64,000 nucleotides of DNA from Microbacterium lacus (GCF_002812805.1 NZ_NMUM01000005.1:186001-250000); one strand, 5' to 3'; positions 1 to 8,170 are shown, numbered from the stretch's first letter. Made by a program: numbers and translations. The notes: generated by a model from the sequence alone, not told the origin.

Positions 1-125
1 CATCCGCATCCGCCGTCCTGCTCCATGCAGACTCGGGCGCGGTCGTAGCCCTTCTCGGTGTCGAATCCGCACCGTGGGCACGGTCCGCCGCTCGTACCTC
101 CGCAGAGGTAGGTTGCTCCTGCCAT
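1..125 (-). CDS. Cys-rich phage small protein, partial at window edge
   Basis: An ATG overlaps the stop of the upstream methyltransferase gene by 1 bp (TAATG). The first 41 residues contain a CPRCG zinc-knuckle-like pair plus several more cysteines (around residues 8, 34 and 40). It looks like a small zinc-binding phage protein. The C-terminus lies outside the window. No family is recognised, and the zinc role is inferred only from the cysteine pattern. Confidence 0.6.
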   Translation of the reverse strand, partial: MAGATYLCGGTSGGPCPRCGFDTEKGYDRARVCMEQDGGCG

Positions 126-751
126 TACGGTCGTTCCTCTCGGGGGTTGTGGTGCGCGCCGGCGAGCGCGAGCATGCCGTCGGCGGCCGCGGCGACCGAA
201 CCTGAACCGGGGAAGAGGTCGACGAGCTCGTCGGTCGCGGGTTCGTATCCGAGGGCGTCGAGCACCCATCGGGTCCACTCGGGGGGTTTCGCGCCAACGA
301 AGCCGGCGGTGGGTGGGTTGGCCGTGAGTACGTCTGAGACGCGCATGCCGGCGCGGCCGCGGCGTTCCTCGGGGATGAGGACGATCACGGGTTCCCACCG
401 CGACATGAGCCGGCCGCCGCCTGGCATCGCGGTGGGGCGATGCCACGCCATGATCCGTGCGGCGATCGGCAGCGGGTGGTACGCGCCGAGCCCATCCGGG
501 GTCGTGGCGATCGCCCACCCGTCGAACTCGTCGACGAGGCGCTCGAGGAGCCGGCGGTGCTCGGTGAGGTCGTCCCATGTTCCGGCCTCGGGGTGGAAGT
601 CCGCCGCCGGCGAGTCCGTCGTAGACCGTGGTCCGTCGCCGTACCAACGCCGCGCTCGGGAGCGGGACGTGACGCGCAGCGGTCCCCCTTCGCGGTCTCG
701 GCGTTCCGAGAACATCGGCGGGTAAGGCGGATCAGCGATCGCGAGGCGCAT
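125..751 (-). CDS. Phage DNA methyltransferase, beta-class (DPPY then FxGxG)
   Basis: 208 residues. DPPY (motif IV of N6-adenine/N4-cytosine methyltransferases) lies at about residues 7-10, and an AdoMet-binding motif DLFPGSGSV lies near the C-terminus. The catalytic motif preceding the AdoMet motif is the beta-class order. The start MRLAIADPPY was chosen because it puts DPPY close to the N-terminus and gives only a 20-bp overlap with the upstream gene. No restriction partner is nearby, so protection of phage DNA from host restriction, or an epigenetic role, is inferred. The target base and sequence cannot be read from the protein. It is short for the family, so it may be a minimal or divergent enzyme. 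Confidence 0.7.
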   Translation of the reverse strand: MRLAIADPPYPPMFSERRDREGGPLRVTSRSRARRWYGDGPRSTTDSPAADFHPEAGTWDDLTEHRRLLERLVDEFDGWAIATTPDGLGAYHPLPIAARIMAWHRPTAMPGGGRLMSRWEPVIVLIPEERRGRAGMRVSDVLTANPPTAGFVGAKPPEWTRWVLDALGYEPATDELVDLFPGSGSVAAAADGMLALAGAHHNPREERP

Positions 752-1013
752 CGCTGGGGTGGTCCTTGATCTTGACGACGAGCAGGACGAGCGCGGCGAG
801 CACAACCGCAGTGGACGCGACGACGGCGATCTCGAGGAGCGACACGGACCCGGTCGGGGGCAGTGCCCAGATGTCGGGGAAGTGGATCTCTTGGGTCCAC
901 TGGGAGCACACCGGCTTGACGTAGGCGTCGGGGGCGGTGCAGGTCGGTGGGTGGTTGACGATGTACGTGCCCGGGGGGAATCCTTCGGGGTCAGTGTCGA
1001 TCCAGGTGGTCAT
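732..1013 (-). CDS. Small phage membrane protein
   Basis: 93 residues. A soluble N-terminal part with two cysteines (TCTAPDAY and VKPVCSQW) is followed by one strongly hydrophobic segment (about residues 57-82, LLEIAVVASTAVVLAALVLL) and a short charged tail. GGACTGAC just upstream of the ATG supplies a weak Shine-Dalgarno. The shape is that of a single-pass membrane protein with an N-terminal domain outside the cytoplasm or bound to a partner. No family is recognised. It lies downstream of a strong hairpin, so it may be transcribed at a lower level than the genes before it. Confidence 0.6.
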   Translation of the reverse strand: MTTWIDTDPEGFPPGTYIVNHPPTCTAPDAYVKPVCSQWTQEIHFPDIWALPPTGSVSLLEIAVVASTAVVLAALVLLVVKIKDHPSDAPRDR

Positions 1014-1037
1014 GTCAGTCCTTCGGGGGAATCAGGA

Positions 1038-1065
1038 AGGGCCCCCGGCGGATGCCGGGGGCCCT
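1038..1065 (-). terminator. Strong GC hairpin between phage genes
   Basis: Perfect 12-bp arms (1038-1049 and 1054-1065) enclose a 4-nt loop. On the minus strand the stem is followed by TTCCTGATTCC, a weak T-rich tail. It sits between two small membrane-protein genes and is a candidate intrinsic or attenuating terminator, although the poor U-tract leaves a processing or stability hairpin possible. Confidence 0.55.
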
Positions 1066-1083
1066 GGGTCGTGCGGTGTTGGG

Positions 1084-1215
1084 TCAGTCGTTGTCGAAGT
1101 CGCCGCGCGCGGTGCGTGCGACCATCGACAGGACCCACACGGTGAGCCCGCCGACGACGACAGCGACTCCGAGCGCTCCGAGGGTGAGCGTCCATGCCAG
1201 CTCGATCTCGTTCAT
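1084..1215 (-). CDS. 43-residue phage membrane peptide
   Basis: An AGGAGG Shine-Dalgarno lies 8 nt upstream of the ATG, which makes this short gene credible. The peptide begins MNEIELAWTL, has one hydrophobic helix (about residues 8-32, rich in Val, Leu and Gly) and ends in a charged tail, ARGDFDND. It is a single-pass membrane miniprotein of unknown role. It lies 14 nt downstream of the HNH gene on the same strand. Similar small membrane peptides are common in phage early operons, but I cannot name a family. Confidence 0.65.
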   Translation of the reverse strand: MNEIELAWTLTLGALGVAVVVGGLTVWVLSMVARTARGDFDND

Positions 1216-1229
1216 GCGGCGAGCCTCCT

Positions 1230-1799
1230 TCATGCGGCCCACGCCGCGTCGAGTTCGGCTCGCTTGGCGGAGGCGGCCTCAGCGGCTGCCTCCGCGTCGT
1301 CGAATATGCCGAGGTTGTGAGTGATGCCGTGACGCTGAACGCGCGCGCGCCATTTTGTGCCGAATCGGGATACGCCGAGGTGTCCCGAGACGTTGCCGAT
1401 CCTCGGTCCGGCACGGTTGGCGGACTGCATGGAGTCGTCCGCTTCGCGAAGGTGCCGTGGGTTGACGCACGATCGGTTGTGGCACCGGTGGTCGATCTCC
1501 CGTTCGGTTGGCATCGACCCGTGAGTGAGCATCCACGCGATGCGGTGTGCGCCGACCATGCTGTTCTGGTATCGGAACCGCCCGTACCCGTCCGGCGTGA
1601 ACCCTGCTGTCCACTCCCAACAGTCGAAGTCTCCCGCTTTCGCGACCTTCGCCCAGAAACGATCGGCGACAGTCCGCTCGCGCCGGAACTGAAAATCCGG
1701 CTTCTGACGCGCAAGCCACCGCCTGTAGTGAATCCGGCACCAGCCGCGCGCGTTGTGCGGTCGATCGCAACCGTCGACTGAGCATCCGCGACCACTCAC
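1230..1799 (-). CDS. HNH endonuclease with AP2-like C-terminal region
   Basis: 189 residues with a GTG start overlapping the previous stop (GTGA). The N-terminus has a zinc-knuckle-like CSVDGCDRPHNARGWC pattern. The centre has DCWEWTAG, GAHRIAWML and an HNH core around IDHRCHNRSCVNPRHLR, as in phage HNH homing-type nucleases. The last 60 residues (GVSRFGTKWRARVQRHG, then LGIFDDAEAAAEA) resemble the AP2/NUMOD DNA-binding modules that accompany such nucleases. It is probably a mobile HNH nuclease or an early phage DNase; the target is unknown. The AP2-like assignment is by pattern only. Confidence 0.8.
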   Translation of the reverse strand: MSGRGCSVDGCDRPHNARGWCRIHYRRWLARQKPDFQFRRERTVADRFWAKVAKAGDFDCWEWTAGFTPDGYGRFRYQNSMVGAHRIAWMLTHGSMPTEREIDHRCHNRSCVNPRHLREADDSMQSANRAGPRIGNVSGHLGVSRFGTKWRARVQRHGITHNLGIFDDAEAAAEAASAKRAELDAAWAA

Positions 1800-2548
1800 G
1801 CGGCTCTCGCTTTCCTGCGTTCTTCGCGCTCACGACGCTTCATGTCGTCTTCGATGCTCTGGAAGATGGGCGCGTGCAGGGCGGACCATTCGAACCACTC
1901 ACGTTGATAGTCACAGCCGTTCGTCCCACAAACGACGAGGATCTCGTCGAGATACTCCAGCGGTGCCTTTCGATAGAGATTTCGGTGAAGACACGTTGGA
2001 CACAGGACGTACGGAATCGCCCTCCATTCCGCTTCGCTGTCGGGCCATCGGCGGAGCGCGCGCTGCATCCGGCGGATGAGCACGACCGCGCGCTTCGCGC
2101 CCTCGCGCGTGTTCACCATCTCTTCCGTGTTCTTGTTCCACGGCGCGATCGCATCGTCGACGAGCAGGAACGTCTCGTCGATGGACGCGGTCGACGGGAT
2201 CGTCGGAGCGCCGAGGGCGTCCATGAGCTCGTCCGCGGCGATCCACGAGTCCGGCACGATCATCGACTGGTCAATCGAGCGCGAGACCTTCTCCCCCAGC
2301 GCTTGCCCGTTCGAGTCGATCGAGCGGAGGTGGAGGGTGAGCATCCCGACGCGATCGAGCGCATCGGTCAGCTTCGCCCAGCACACGTCGCACAGGAACC
2401 CGACGCTGGCGGAGCGCGGCACACAGCCACCGCACTCTGCCTGGTCCTCGCACGCCGCGTAATGCACGCCGCGCCGGCGACACGGCCAGGGCCGTTCGCC
2501 GAGCGGTACGCGGTCCAGATCGTTCGTGACACATACGCGGTCACTCAT
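1796..2548 (-). CDS. Phage hypothetical protein with zinc-ribbon cysteine pairs
   Basis: 250 residues, starting MSDRVCVTND. AAGG lies 8-11 nt upstream of the ATG, and the gene overlaps its upstream neighbour by a few bases. The N-terminal third has cysteine pairs (ECGGC and FLCDVCW), and there is a second pair late in the protein (VLCPTCLHRN) followed by a VVCGTNGCDY set, so two zinc ribbons flank a helical centre with no obvious motif. The C-terminus is highly charged (MKRREREERRKARAA). This architecture is seen in actinophage early proteins of unknown function. A nucleic-acid-binding role is inferred from the ribbons and basic tail. Confidence 0.6.
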   Translation of the reverse strand: MSDRVCVTNDLDRVPLGERPWPCRRRGVHYAACEDQAECGGCVPRSASVGFLCDVCWAKLTDALDRVGMLTLHLRSIDSNGQALGEKVSRSIDQSMIVPDSWIAADELMDALGAPTIPSTASIDETFLLVDDAIAPWNKNTEEMVNTREGAKRAVVLIRRMQRALRRWPDSEAEWRAIPYVLCPTCLHRNLYRKAPLEYLDEILVVCGTNGCDYQREWFEWSALHAPIFQSIEDDMKRREREERRKARAA

Positions 2549-2819
2549 AGTGGGAACCTTCCTGCCCTCCGTGGACCTGCTGGACGTGGAACTCCATATC
2601 GGGGGCGGAGTAGGTGCGCCCGCACGCACGGCACGCGCGCGGCGGATTGACGTGGCACTGGCACTCGACGTCGCTGCACGGGCCCGGGTGGGTCGCTGTT
2701 CCGCGCCGGCATCCGGCGCAGCACTTCGCCGGCTTCCGGTTCAACTTCACGAGGAACTGCTCGAGCCACTTCTCGTCGTCGTTGAACACCCGGTGCTTCG
2801 GTGGTCTCGGATCACCCAT
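2541..2819 (-). CDS. Cys/His-rich phage protein next to SSB
   Basis: 92 residues. The ATG overlaps the ssb stop by 1 bp. The sequence holds KCCAGCRRG, a CSDVECQCH cluster, and CRACGRTYSAPDMEFHVQQVH, which reads as a C2H2-like finger. At least two zinc sites are likely. Placement directly after ssb in a coupled pair suggests a role in replication or recombination, but no family is recognised. Confidence 0.6.
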   Translation of the reverse strand: MGDPRPPKHRVFNDDEKWLEQFLVKLNRKPAKCCAGCRRGTATHPGPCSDVECQCHVNPPRACRACGRTYSAPDMEFHVQQVHGGQEGSHYE

Positions 2820-3301
2820 CAGAACGGGGTCTCGTCTCCGGCGTACCACGCCTCTCCCGCCGGCGCCCCGCCGGGCTGAGCTGCCGCCCAATCCGTCGTC
2901 TGCGCCGGCGCCGCCGAGCCGCCCGAGCCATCACTGCGAGCAGCTCGGGTGACCTGTGCGGTCGCGTACCGCAGCGACGGGCCGATCTCGTCGACCTCGA
3001 GCTGCATCGCGATGCGCTTCTCGCCCTCAGCTGTCTCGTATGAGCGCTGCGTGAGCCGTCCGGTCGCGATGACACGCATGCCCTTGGTGAGCGAGCCCGC
3101 GACGTGCTCAGCGAACTCGCGCCACGCTGAGCACCGGAGGAACAGGGCGGTGCCGTCTTTCCACTCGTTTGACGCGCGGTCGAAGTTCCGCGGCGTCGAC
3201 GCGATCGTGAAGTTGACCACGGGGAGCCCACTCTGCGTATAGCGGAGGTCCGGCGTGTCGGTCAGGTTGCCGACCACGGTCAGAATCGTTTCGTTCGCCA
3301 T
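2819..3301 (-). CDS. ssb: Phage single-stranded DNA-binding protein
   Basis: 160 residues. The OB-fold signature of bacterial-type SSB is clear: [15 protein letters not shown], then [41 protein letters not shown] and [14 protein letters not shown] Gly/Ala/Pro-rich linker leads to an acidic tip ending AGDETPF, the usual C-terminal peptide that recruits other replication proteins. It binds and protects ssDNA during phage replication and recombination. It overlaps nrdH by 1 bp. Its length matches chromosomal actinobacterial SSBs, but the context is phage, so it is a phage-borne copy. Confidence 0.92.
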   Translation of the reverse strand: MANETILTVVGNLTDTPDLRYTQSGLPVVNFTIASTPRNFDRASNEWKDGTALFLRCSAWREFAEHVAGSLTKGMRVIATGRLTQRSYETAEGEKRIAMQLEVDEIGPSLRYATAQVTRAARSDGSGGSAAPAQTTDWAAAQPGGAPAGEAWYAGDETPF

Positions 3302-3597
3302 CAGGTGGCCTTTCTGTCGAGGGCGTTGCGGATGTCGTCGATTCGGTTCTCGGCGAGGGCGTCGATGAGGTCGGGTCGGTATTCGGCCCATGAGAGCTCG
3401 GAGCCGGGCCCGTCTGGGGCTATCACGACAACGGGCGCCGCCTTGTGGCCGAGCGAGAGGATCGCGGCGAGGTTGCCGTCGGTCGTGGCGTCGTCTTCCT
3501 CGTACGTGATGTGCTTCCTGTCCAGGTGCCGCTTGGTTGCGGTGCACTGGACACACGAGGGTTTGCTGTACACCGTCACGGGGACCGGTGCTGTCAT
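3301..3597 (-). CDS. nrdH: NrdH-like glutaredoxin
   Basis: 98 residues. A thioredoxin-fold redox protein with the active site CVQC at about residues 15-18 after VTVYSKPS, then [10 protein letters not shown], a characteristic start for NrdH. The family reduces class Ib ribonucleotide reductase using thioredoxin reductase. Phages often carry it to raise dNTP supply. No nrdE/F genes are in this window, so it would serve the host enzyme or phage genes outside the window. The central [10 protein letters not shown] segment matches the cis-Pro loop. The ATG overlaps the resolvase stop (ATGA). Confidence 0.88.
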   Translation of the reverse strand: MTAPVPVTVYSKPSCVQCTATKRHLDRKHITYEEDDATTDGNLAAILSLGHKAAPVVVIAPDGPGSELSWAEYRPDLIDALAENRIDDIRNALDRKAT

Positions 3598-4130
3598 TGG
3601 TTCTCCTTGTTGAGCGCCTGCAGGGCAGACAGGTTGGTTTCGGGCAGGTCGGGGTCGATGGGGCGGCCGAGCATGCGAGCGGCGATCGCGACGAGCGCGA
3701 CGGCATCGGCCTCGTTGTCGTTGCGGACCACGAACTGCGGGTACCGGGCGCGGACCTGCTCGAGGACGGCTTTCTTGTCCGCGTTCCCGTTCCCCGTGGC
3801 GTATTTCGCGCGGGTCTTGGGTGACACGACCAGCGCCGAGTCATTCACGGCCCGCGCGAGTCTCGCCGCGGTGATCCACCACCCGCCGAGGATCTTCCCG
3901 CGATGCGCGCTCGGCGCGTGGTGCAGGGGACTTTCGAACACGAGGAAGTCGCCTCGGGCGAGATCCGACCATGCCTCCGCCTTGTCGGCAATGAACGTGA
4001 GCCGCTCCGCGATGGACTGGACCGTGCCGTCGTCCTTTGGTGGCTTGATCGTGCATGTGTCGGTCGCGCCGTTGTCGCCGAGGATGGCGAGGCCGGTACC
4101 GGTGATCGAGAAGTCCACGCCGAGGATCAC
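3594..4130 (-). CDS. RuvC-like Holliday junction resolvase
   Basis: 178 residues with a GTG start (GTGA overlap). RNase H-fold RuvC features are visible: [14 protein letters not shown] at the N-terminus (first catalytic Asp), [13 protein letters not shown] (catalytic Glu), [20 protein letters not shown] (a lysine-rich segment typical of RuvC) and [17 protein letters not shown] (the C-terminal acidic pair). It would cut branched DNA before packaging or in recombination, alongside the exonuclease and RecT-like protein in this operon. The annotation rests on all four acidic motifs being in order. Confidence 0.88.
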   Translation of the reverse strand: MILGVDFSITGTGLAILGDNGATDTCTIKPPKDDGTVQSIAERLTFIADKAEAWSDLARGDFLVFESPLHHAPSAHRGKILGGWWITAARLARAVNDSALVVSPKTRAKYATGNGNADKKAVLEQVRARYPQFVVRNDNEADAVALVAIAARMLGRPIDPDLPETNLSALQALNKENQ

Positions 4131-4492
4131 GGTGTCTCCGTTTCGGGAAGGTCGAGGGCGCGGTGCTCGAGCCCGTCTTGGCGGCCCCAGCCGGCGGGGC
4201 GTTCCCCGCCGATGTGGCGCCAGAGGTTGTTGTAGGCGGGGAACGCGCGACCGCACGTGCACCGGTAGGTGTGCGCGATCATGCAGCCGTACTGCCAGGG
4301 CGCCCAGGACTGCCACCAGTACCGTTCGCGGAAGTCAGGCAGGCCAACGAAGGAGCGTTCGGTTCCCGAACGTCGGCAAAGCACGCACTCCACGCGCCCC
4401 GTCTTGAGTCGCACGAACTGTGTCGGGTCGAGCAGGCTCGGGTCTGACCGGATGGCCTGCTTAACGGCTTCGTCCTGCCGACGTCCGCTCAC
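4127..4492 (-). CDS. Phage zinc-finger-like small protein
   Basis: 121 residues from a GTG start (a weak choice; no strong Shine-Dalgarno). It has CVLCRRSGTERSF in the centre and a late RCTCGRAFPAYNNLWRHIGG, which fits a C2H2-like finger (two Cys, hydrophobic core, His). Tryptophan-rich FRERYWWQSWAPWQY lies between them. No family is recognised. Likely nucleic-acid or protein binding. Confidence 0.55.
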   Translation of the reverse strand: MSGRRQDEAVKQAIRSDPSLLDPTQFVRLKTGRVECVLCRRSGTERSFVGLPDFRERYWWQSWAPWQYGCMIAHTYRCTCGRAFPAYNNLWRHIGGERPAGWGRQDGLEHRALDLPETETP

Positions 4493-4499
4493 GACGGGT

Positions 4500-4976
4500 T
4501 CACAGGGCCGCTTCGATAGCGGTGATCGTCTGCTCGTCGAGTCCACGCAGCCCGAGCGCACCCTTGAAGAGGATCGGTTCGCGCAGCGGCCGCGCGTTCG
4601 CCAGCTCGAGGTGCCATCCGTCGTCGAAGCTCTCCGCCCATTTCGAGCAGAGCTGCCCGGTGGGCGTGGCGTTGTCCCAGCAGACCGGGGCGCCGACCTT
4701 GCCGGGCAGGGAACTCGTGGTGACGTGGTGTGCGGCGACGAGTTCGACGACGCCGATGATCGCTCCGAAGTGCAGCTGGTAGTCGTCGCCCTCGCGGCGC
4801 CAGATGTCCATGAGGAGTTCCCACTGCGGGGTGTCGGCGGCGTCCGCTTTGGTCAGGCCGGCGTGGATCGCGACGGGGCCGCGGTAGCCGCCGAGCGAGC
4901 GTCCGCGGTTCTCGACGTCCTTGCCGCCGTGGATGATGGCGTGCGCCCACGGGTTCTGTACGGTCAGGATTCTCAT
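4500..4976 (-). CDS. ASCH-domain protein
   Basis: 158 residues. It begins MRILTVQNPWAHAIIHGGKD followed by VENRGRSLGGYRGPVAIHAG, the hallmark N-terminus of ASCH (PUA-like) domain proteins, and continues with GAIIGVVELV. The ASCH domain is an RNA- or nucleotide-binding fold, and family members include nucleotide deaminases/amidohydrolases and coactivators. Its substrate here is unknown. The ATG overlaps the XF1762-like gene's stop (ATGA), so the two are translationally coupled. Confidence 0.8.
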   Translation of the reverse strand: MRILTVQNPWAHAIIHGGKDVENRGRSLGGYRGPVAIHAGLTKADAADTPQWELLMDIWRREGDDYQLHFGAIIGVVELVAAHHVTTSSLPGKVGAPVCWDNATPTGQLCSKWAESFDDGWHLELANARPLREPILFKGALGLRGLDEQTITAIEAAL

Positions 4977-5434
4977 GAAGTGATCTCCCAGAGAGTTCGG
5001 GCGACCCCTGTGGGGCCGGTTTCGGTTCGGGGTCGGCTGGGCATGCTCCAACCGCCGCGAGGTGGTCGTTGAGCTATGACGCGGAAGCCGGCGGCGCGGA
5101 GACTCGCTCCTGTCTCGCCGTCCTGCGTGTAGGTGATGAGCCGGTCGTAACCGAGCGCGAAGGTTATGCGCTTGGCTGCGCCGTAGAGCATGCTGTTCGC
5201 GTCGCGTGTGCCATCGGTCGCGGTGCGTTTCACCTCGAGCGTGTAGCCCCAGTTCGACTGAATTACTCGGGAGGTAGGCCGACCGAGGATCGCGACTCCG
5301 ACGAGGAGCTCGCCGCGTGCAACGCCGACGCTGATCTTGTGACCCTTCGGCGCTGAGTGGTGCCGGTGATGCTCGGTGACGAACTCCTGGGCGTGGCGCA
5401 GATCGACAGGAACGATTCGTAGTCGATCGCTCAC
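4973..5434 (-). CDS. XF1762-like phage protein (GNAT-like fold)
   Basis: 153 residues from a GTG that overlaps the methyltransferase stop. The pattern LRIVPVDLRHAQEFVTEHHR, HSAPKGHKISVGVA, LLVGVAILGRPTSR, LEVKRTATDGTRDANSML and YGAAKRITFALGYDRLITYT matches the XF1762 family found in phages and mobile islands, usually described as acetyltransferase-like. Function is unknown. Its place directly after the C5-methyltransferase suggests a base- or protein-modification partner, which is inference. Confidence 0.75.
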   Translation of the reverse strand: MSDRLRIVPVDLRHAQEFVTEHHRHHSAPKGHKISVGVARGELLVGVAILGRPTSRVIQSNWGYTLEVKRTATDGTRDANSMLYGAAKRITFALGYDRLITYTQDGETGASLRAAGFRVIAQRPPRGGWSMPSRPRTETGPTGVARTLWEITS

Positions 5435-6732
5435 CCGGCCACCTCCGCGAAGACGTTGTCCCACGCGGACAACTCAGCGGGCTCAGCGATGAGAGACGCG
5501 AGGATCGCTTCGGCCATGAGCGGAGGTACGGCGTTGCCAACCATCTGGAAACGCGCCGTCTGAGTCCCGCGCCAGACGAAGTCGGGCGGGAAAGACTGCA
5601 GCGCTGCGGCCTCCTCGAGCGTCACGCGTATCGCGGTGGACCCGGCACGGTCGCCGTAGCGTTCGCGCGCGTCGGATCGGCGCTCGAGGTCGGATGCGTT
5701 CACCTTGTGTCCCGGCGCCCATACGCGCGAGTCCCCAGCGATCGTCGTCGCTGGCCTGTTGAAGACACATGCGGCGGTGCCGCTCCCGGTGATCGTGTGA
5801 GCGGGCTCTGCAATCGGGCGGACGCGTTGGCCTACCATTTCGCCTGCTTGGCGGCCAGCTCCGAGAAATCCTCGTTCTGCTGTGAAGCGTTCCCATGAGC
5901 GCGCTTTTCCCGTGACGTTCAGCGCGGGGCCGGACGCCGGGCGCAGATCCCGCTCGCGGTACTCGACACCGTCGATCTCGACGACTTCGCGGCCATCGCC
6001 GAGGCGTGGGAAGCCGACCAGCTCGTTCGCGTCCCATCCGAGCGCTTCGGCCATCGAGACCCACGGGGCTACTCCCTCGTCGAGCCGTTCCGGGTGTGAC
6101 GGGTAGTAGCGGGAGTGCGTGGGACTGGGTGGCTTCACGGGCCCGTCCAGTCGTGCGAGCAGGATCGCGCGTTCGCGGGTCTGTGGGACTCCGTACTGCT
6201 CCGACCTGATGAGTCCCGACCATGCCGAGTACCCGAGGGTGCGGAGCACGCTTGCGATCCTGCGCCATACCGGCAAGACGGGTGGGACCTGCTCGAGCGC
6301 CACGAGCTCGGGGCGATGCTGGAAGATGTGCGCGAGCGGGGTGAGGACAAGGGCGGTTCGCTCGTCCATCTTCTCGTTCAGCTCGAGCAGACGGGACGCG
6401 CTCTTCCAGCGCTCGTCGTCGATGGCTTGGTAGACGTCCTCGAGCGCCTGGCGTCCTTCGCCACCGCCTGACATGCTGAACGTCTGGCACGGCGGTGAGC
6501 TTTTGTAGAGGCGGTGCGCCGGCACGAGTCCAGGGTTGAGAAGTCCCGCCCACACGTTCCGATAGATCGTCCGCATGCCGTTCGCTGTGCGGGTTCGGAT
6601 GACTGTCGGGTTGATATCAACCCCGTACTCTCGGATGCCGAGGCGATGGCACGCGACGCCCCATCCGATCCCGGCGAAGTGATCGACGGCCGTGACTGGC
6701 GATTCGCTCGGGATTCGGATGAGGGGTGTCAC
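5431..6732 (-). CDS. Phage DNA (cytosine-5) methyltransferase
   Basis: 433 residues from a GTG with AAGGA 5 nt upstream. The C5-methyltransferase motifs appear in order: DHFAGIGW (motif I, residues 17-24), SSPPCQTFSMSGGG (motif IV, catalytic Cys about 82), LEQVPPVLPVW (motif VI, with EQV instead of ENV), QYGVPQTRERAILLA (motif VIII), and VTLEEAAALQSFPPDF plus MVGNAVPPLMAEA (motifs IX-X). It transfers methyl from AdoMet to cytosine in a specific duplex sequence. No cognate restriction gene is present, so it is an orphan phage enzyme, most likely protecting against host restriction. The EQV variant is seen in some phage members. Confidence 0.92.
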   Translation of the reverse strand: MTPLIRIPSESPVTAVDHFAGIGWGVACHRLGIREYGVDINPTVIRTRTANGMRTIYRNVWAGLLNPGLVPAHRLYKSSPPCQTFSMSGGGEGRQALEDVYQAIDDERWKSASRLLELNEKMDERTALVLTPLAHIFQHRPELVALEQVPPVLPVWRRIASVLRTLGYSAWSGLIRSEQYGVPQTRERAILLARLDGPVKPPSPTHSRYYPSHPERLDEGVAPWVSMAEALGWDANELVGFPRLGDGREVVEIDGVEYRERDLRPASGPALNVTGKARSWERFTAERGFLGAGRQAGEMVGQRVRPIAEPAHTITGSGTAACVFNRPATTIAGDSRVWAPGHKVNASDLERRSDARERYGDRAGSTAIRVTLEEAAALQSFPPDFVWRGTQTARFQMVGNAVPPLMAEAILASLIAEPAELSAWDNVFAEVAG

Positions 6733-6750
6733 ATCATTCCTTCACGAAGA

Positions 6751-6772
6751 AGGGCCGCCCGAAGGCGACCCT
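6751..6772 (-). terminator. Hairpin between HTH gene and C5-methyltransferase gene
   Basis: Nine-bp arms (6751-6759 and 6764-6772, one G-T wobble) enclose a 4-nt loop, giving a TTCG tetraloop on the transcribed strand. It is followed by TTCTTC and then the Shine-Dalgarno of the methyltransferase. It may terminate or attenuate the operon at this point and lies in one of the few real gaps (59 bp). Confidence 0.55.
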
Positions 6773-6791
6773 GTGTGGTGTGCGGTTTGGT

Positions 6792-7523
6792 TCAGGCGGC
6801 GGCGATCTCCGCCTGGTCGTAGCCGCTTAGTTCGAGGTCGGCGCCGATGCGTTCGACCGTTCTGGGGCTGCATCCGATCCATTTGGCGATGCGGGTTCTG
6901 GACCACTGGCGAGTGTGAAGTCGCTTGACGGTCTCGCGCCGCTCCCGTGGGGACAGCCGTGGGTGTTCGCCTCGGATCGCGGCCTCGACGAGTGCTTCGT
7001 CGAGACGCGCGAGGAAACCGACGGTGATGCCGATGATCGGTTCCCAGTCCTCGGCGGGGACAGCGTTCGGATCATCGATCGTGTCGTCATCCCAAGCGAG
7101 AGGGGGCGGCCAACCGTTCTCGAGCGCCCACCTCTTCGCCTTGGTGATCGCGCTCTGCTCGTGCGGGGACCGGGCAACCGGTGGGGTCGCCCACAGGTCG
7201 TCGTAGATCGCCGCGATGCGATGCGCGGTAGCCGTCTGCACACGCCGGACCGTGTACATATGGCTGATCAGGGACTGCGAGAACCCATACCGCTCGGCGA
7301 TGAGGCGTCCCGACCAGCCGATCGCTCCCAGCGCTCGGAGACGGCGCTGTGTGCCGATCGCGTCGACGAGGAGTTCCCGGCCCGCGGCACGGATGCGCTT
7401 GCGCCAGTATTCATACTCCGCTCGACCGAGCCGACAGTCCCCACAGCCGCACGAGTGACTGACGTAGCAGGTTCCGTTCGCTCCGTGCGCGTGATCGGCG
7501 GGACAGACCGCCTTGTCGCTCAT
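6792..7523 (-). CDS. Phage HTH DNA-binding protein with Cys-rich N-terminus
   Basis: 243 residues. The N-terminus (CPADHAHGANGTCYVSHSC then GCGDC) is a probable zinc site. Two helix-turn-helix segments follow: AERYGFSQSLISHMYTVRRV in the middle and RIAKWIGCSPRTVERIGADL near the C-terminus. Between them is an acidic linker with DWEPIIGITVGFLARLDEAL. It is likely a sequence-specific regulator of phage genes. The ATG overlaps the J-domain-like gene's stop (ATGA). A hairpin directly after its stop suggests it closes one transcription unit. Confidence 0.7.
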   Translation of the reverse strand: MSDKAVCPADHAHGANGTCYVSHSCGCGDCRLGRAEYEYWRKRIRAAGRELLVDAIGTQRRLRALGAIGWSGRLIAERYGFSQSLISHMYTVRRVQTATAHRIAAIYDDLWATPPVARSPHEQSAITKAKRWALENGWPPPLAWDDDTIDDPNAVPAEDWEPIIGITVGFLARLDEALVEAAIRGEHPRLSPRERRETVKRLHTRQWSRTRIAKWIGCSPRTVERIGADLELSGYDQAEIAAA

Positions 7524-8170
7524 AGCCGTCCGGCTTCTCGGAGCTTGGCCTCCGCGAGGGAGACCCGCTGGAACGTGTCTGCGTCGCCGCCCATGTCGGG
7601 GTGCGCCGCGCGCCGCGCTCGACGAATGACCCGCGGGAGGTGAACCTCGGGTGCTTCGTAAACGTCCGCGGCGACGCCGCTGATCTCTCGCAGGAACCGA
7701 AGCGCGTCCTCTGCCGTGGCGAACCCGGCGGGCGCCGCCGTCGCTTCGAGTGCGAGGAATCCTCGGTACTGCTCGCCGCGTTTCGTGACGCCGTAGCGGT
7801 CGACCTTCCGGAGCGCCTCGAGCGCGAGCGCGATCGCTCGGAGGTTGTCCTGCCATGTCGTGAACGTGTCGCACGGGTAGGACAGGCGGCCGTGGCGGGA
7901 GTCCATCGAGAAGATCACGCCGGGATGCTCGGGGCGGGCGTCGGCGCGCGGCCGACCGTCGATGCGGAACTGGCCGGCCGGGACCGCGATGAGCAGCTCT
8001 GCTGTCCTGATCTGGGCATCAGTAGCCGCGAGGTGCCATGTCTCCCGGTCGAGGAGCTTGAGCGTCTCCGTCAGCGTCGTGCGGAACGGCGAAGACTTCC
8101 GGGTCTTCGTGAGAAGACCGGGCCACTCGCCGATCGGGGCGACGGTCATCTTGTCGGGCCATGCGCTCAT
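7520..8170 (-). CDS. J-domain-like phage protein
   Basis: 216 residues. The C-terminal 40 residues, RVIRRARRAAHPDMGGDA, contain the HPD tripeptide of DnaJ J-domains in a typical basic helix context. The N-terminal 150 residues (with FRIDGRPRADARPEHPGVIF and LSYPCDTFTTWQDNLRAIAL) form a separate domain I do not recognise. J-domains stimulate the ATPase of DnaK. Phage versions may recruit host chaperone to remodel replication complexes. This role is inferred from the motif only. Confidence 0.7.
   Translation of the reverse strand: MSAWPDKMTVAPIGEWPGLLTKTRKSSPFRTTLTETLKLLDRETWHLAATDAQIRTAELLIAVPAGQFRIDGRPRADARPEHPGVIFSMDSRHGRLSYPCDTFTTWQDNLRAIALALEALRKVDRYGVTKRGEQYRGFLALEATAAPAGFATAEDALRFLREISGVAADVYEAPEVHLPRVIRRARRAAHPDMGGDADTFQRVSLAEAKLREAGRL

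Noticed and set aside
147..725. Plus-strand ORFs within the phage region
   Set aside because: No Shine-Dalgarno, Ser/Arg-rich shadow composition, and antisense to coupled minus-strand genes.
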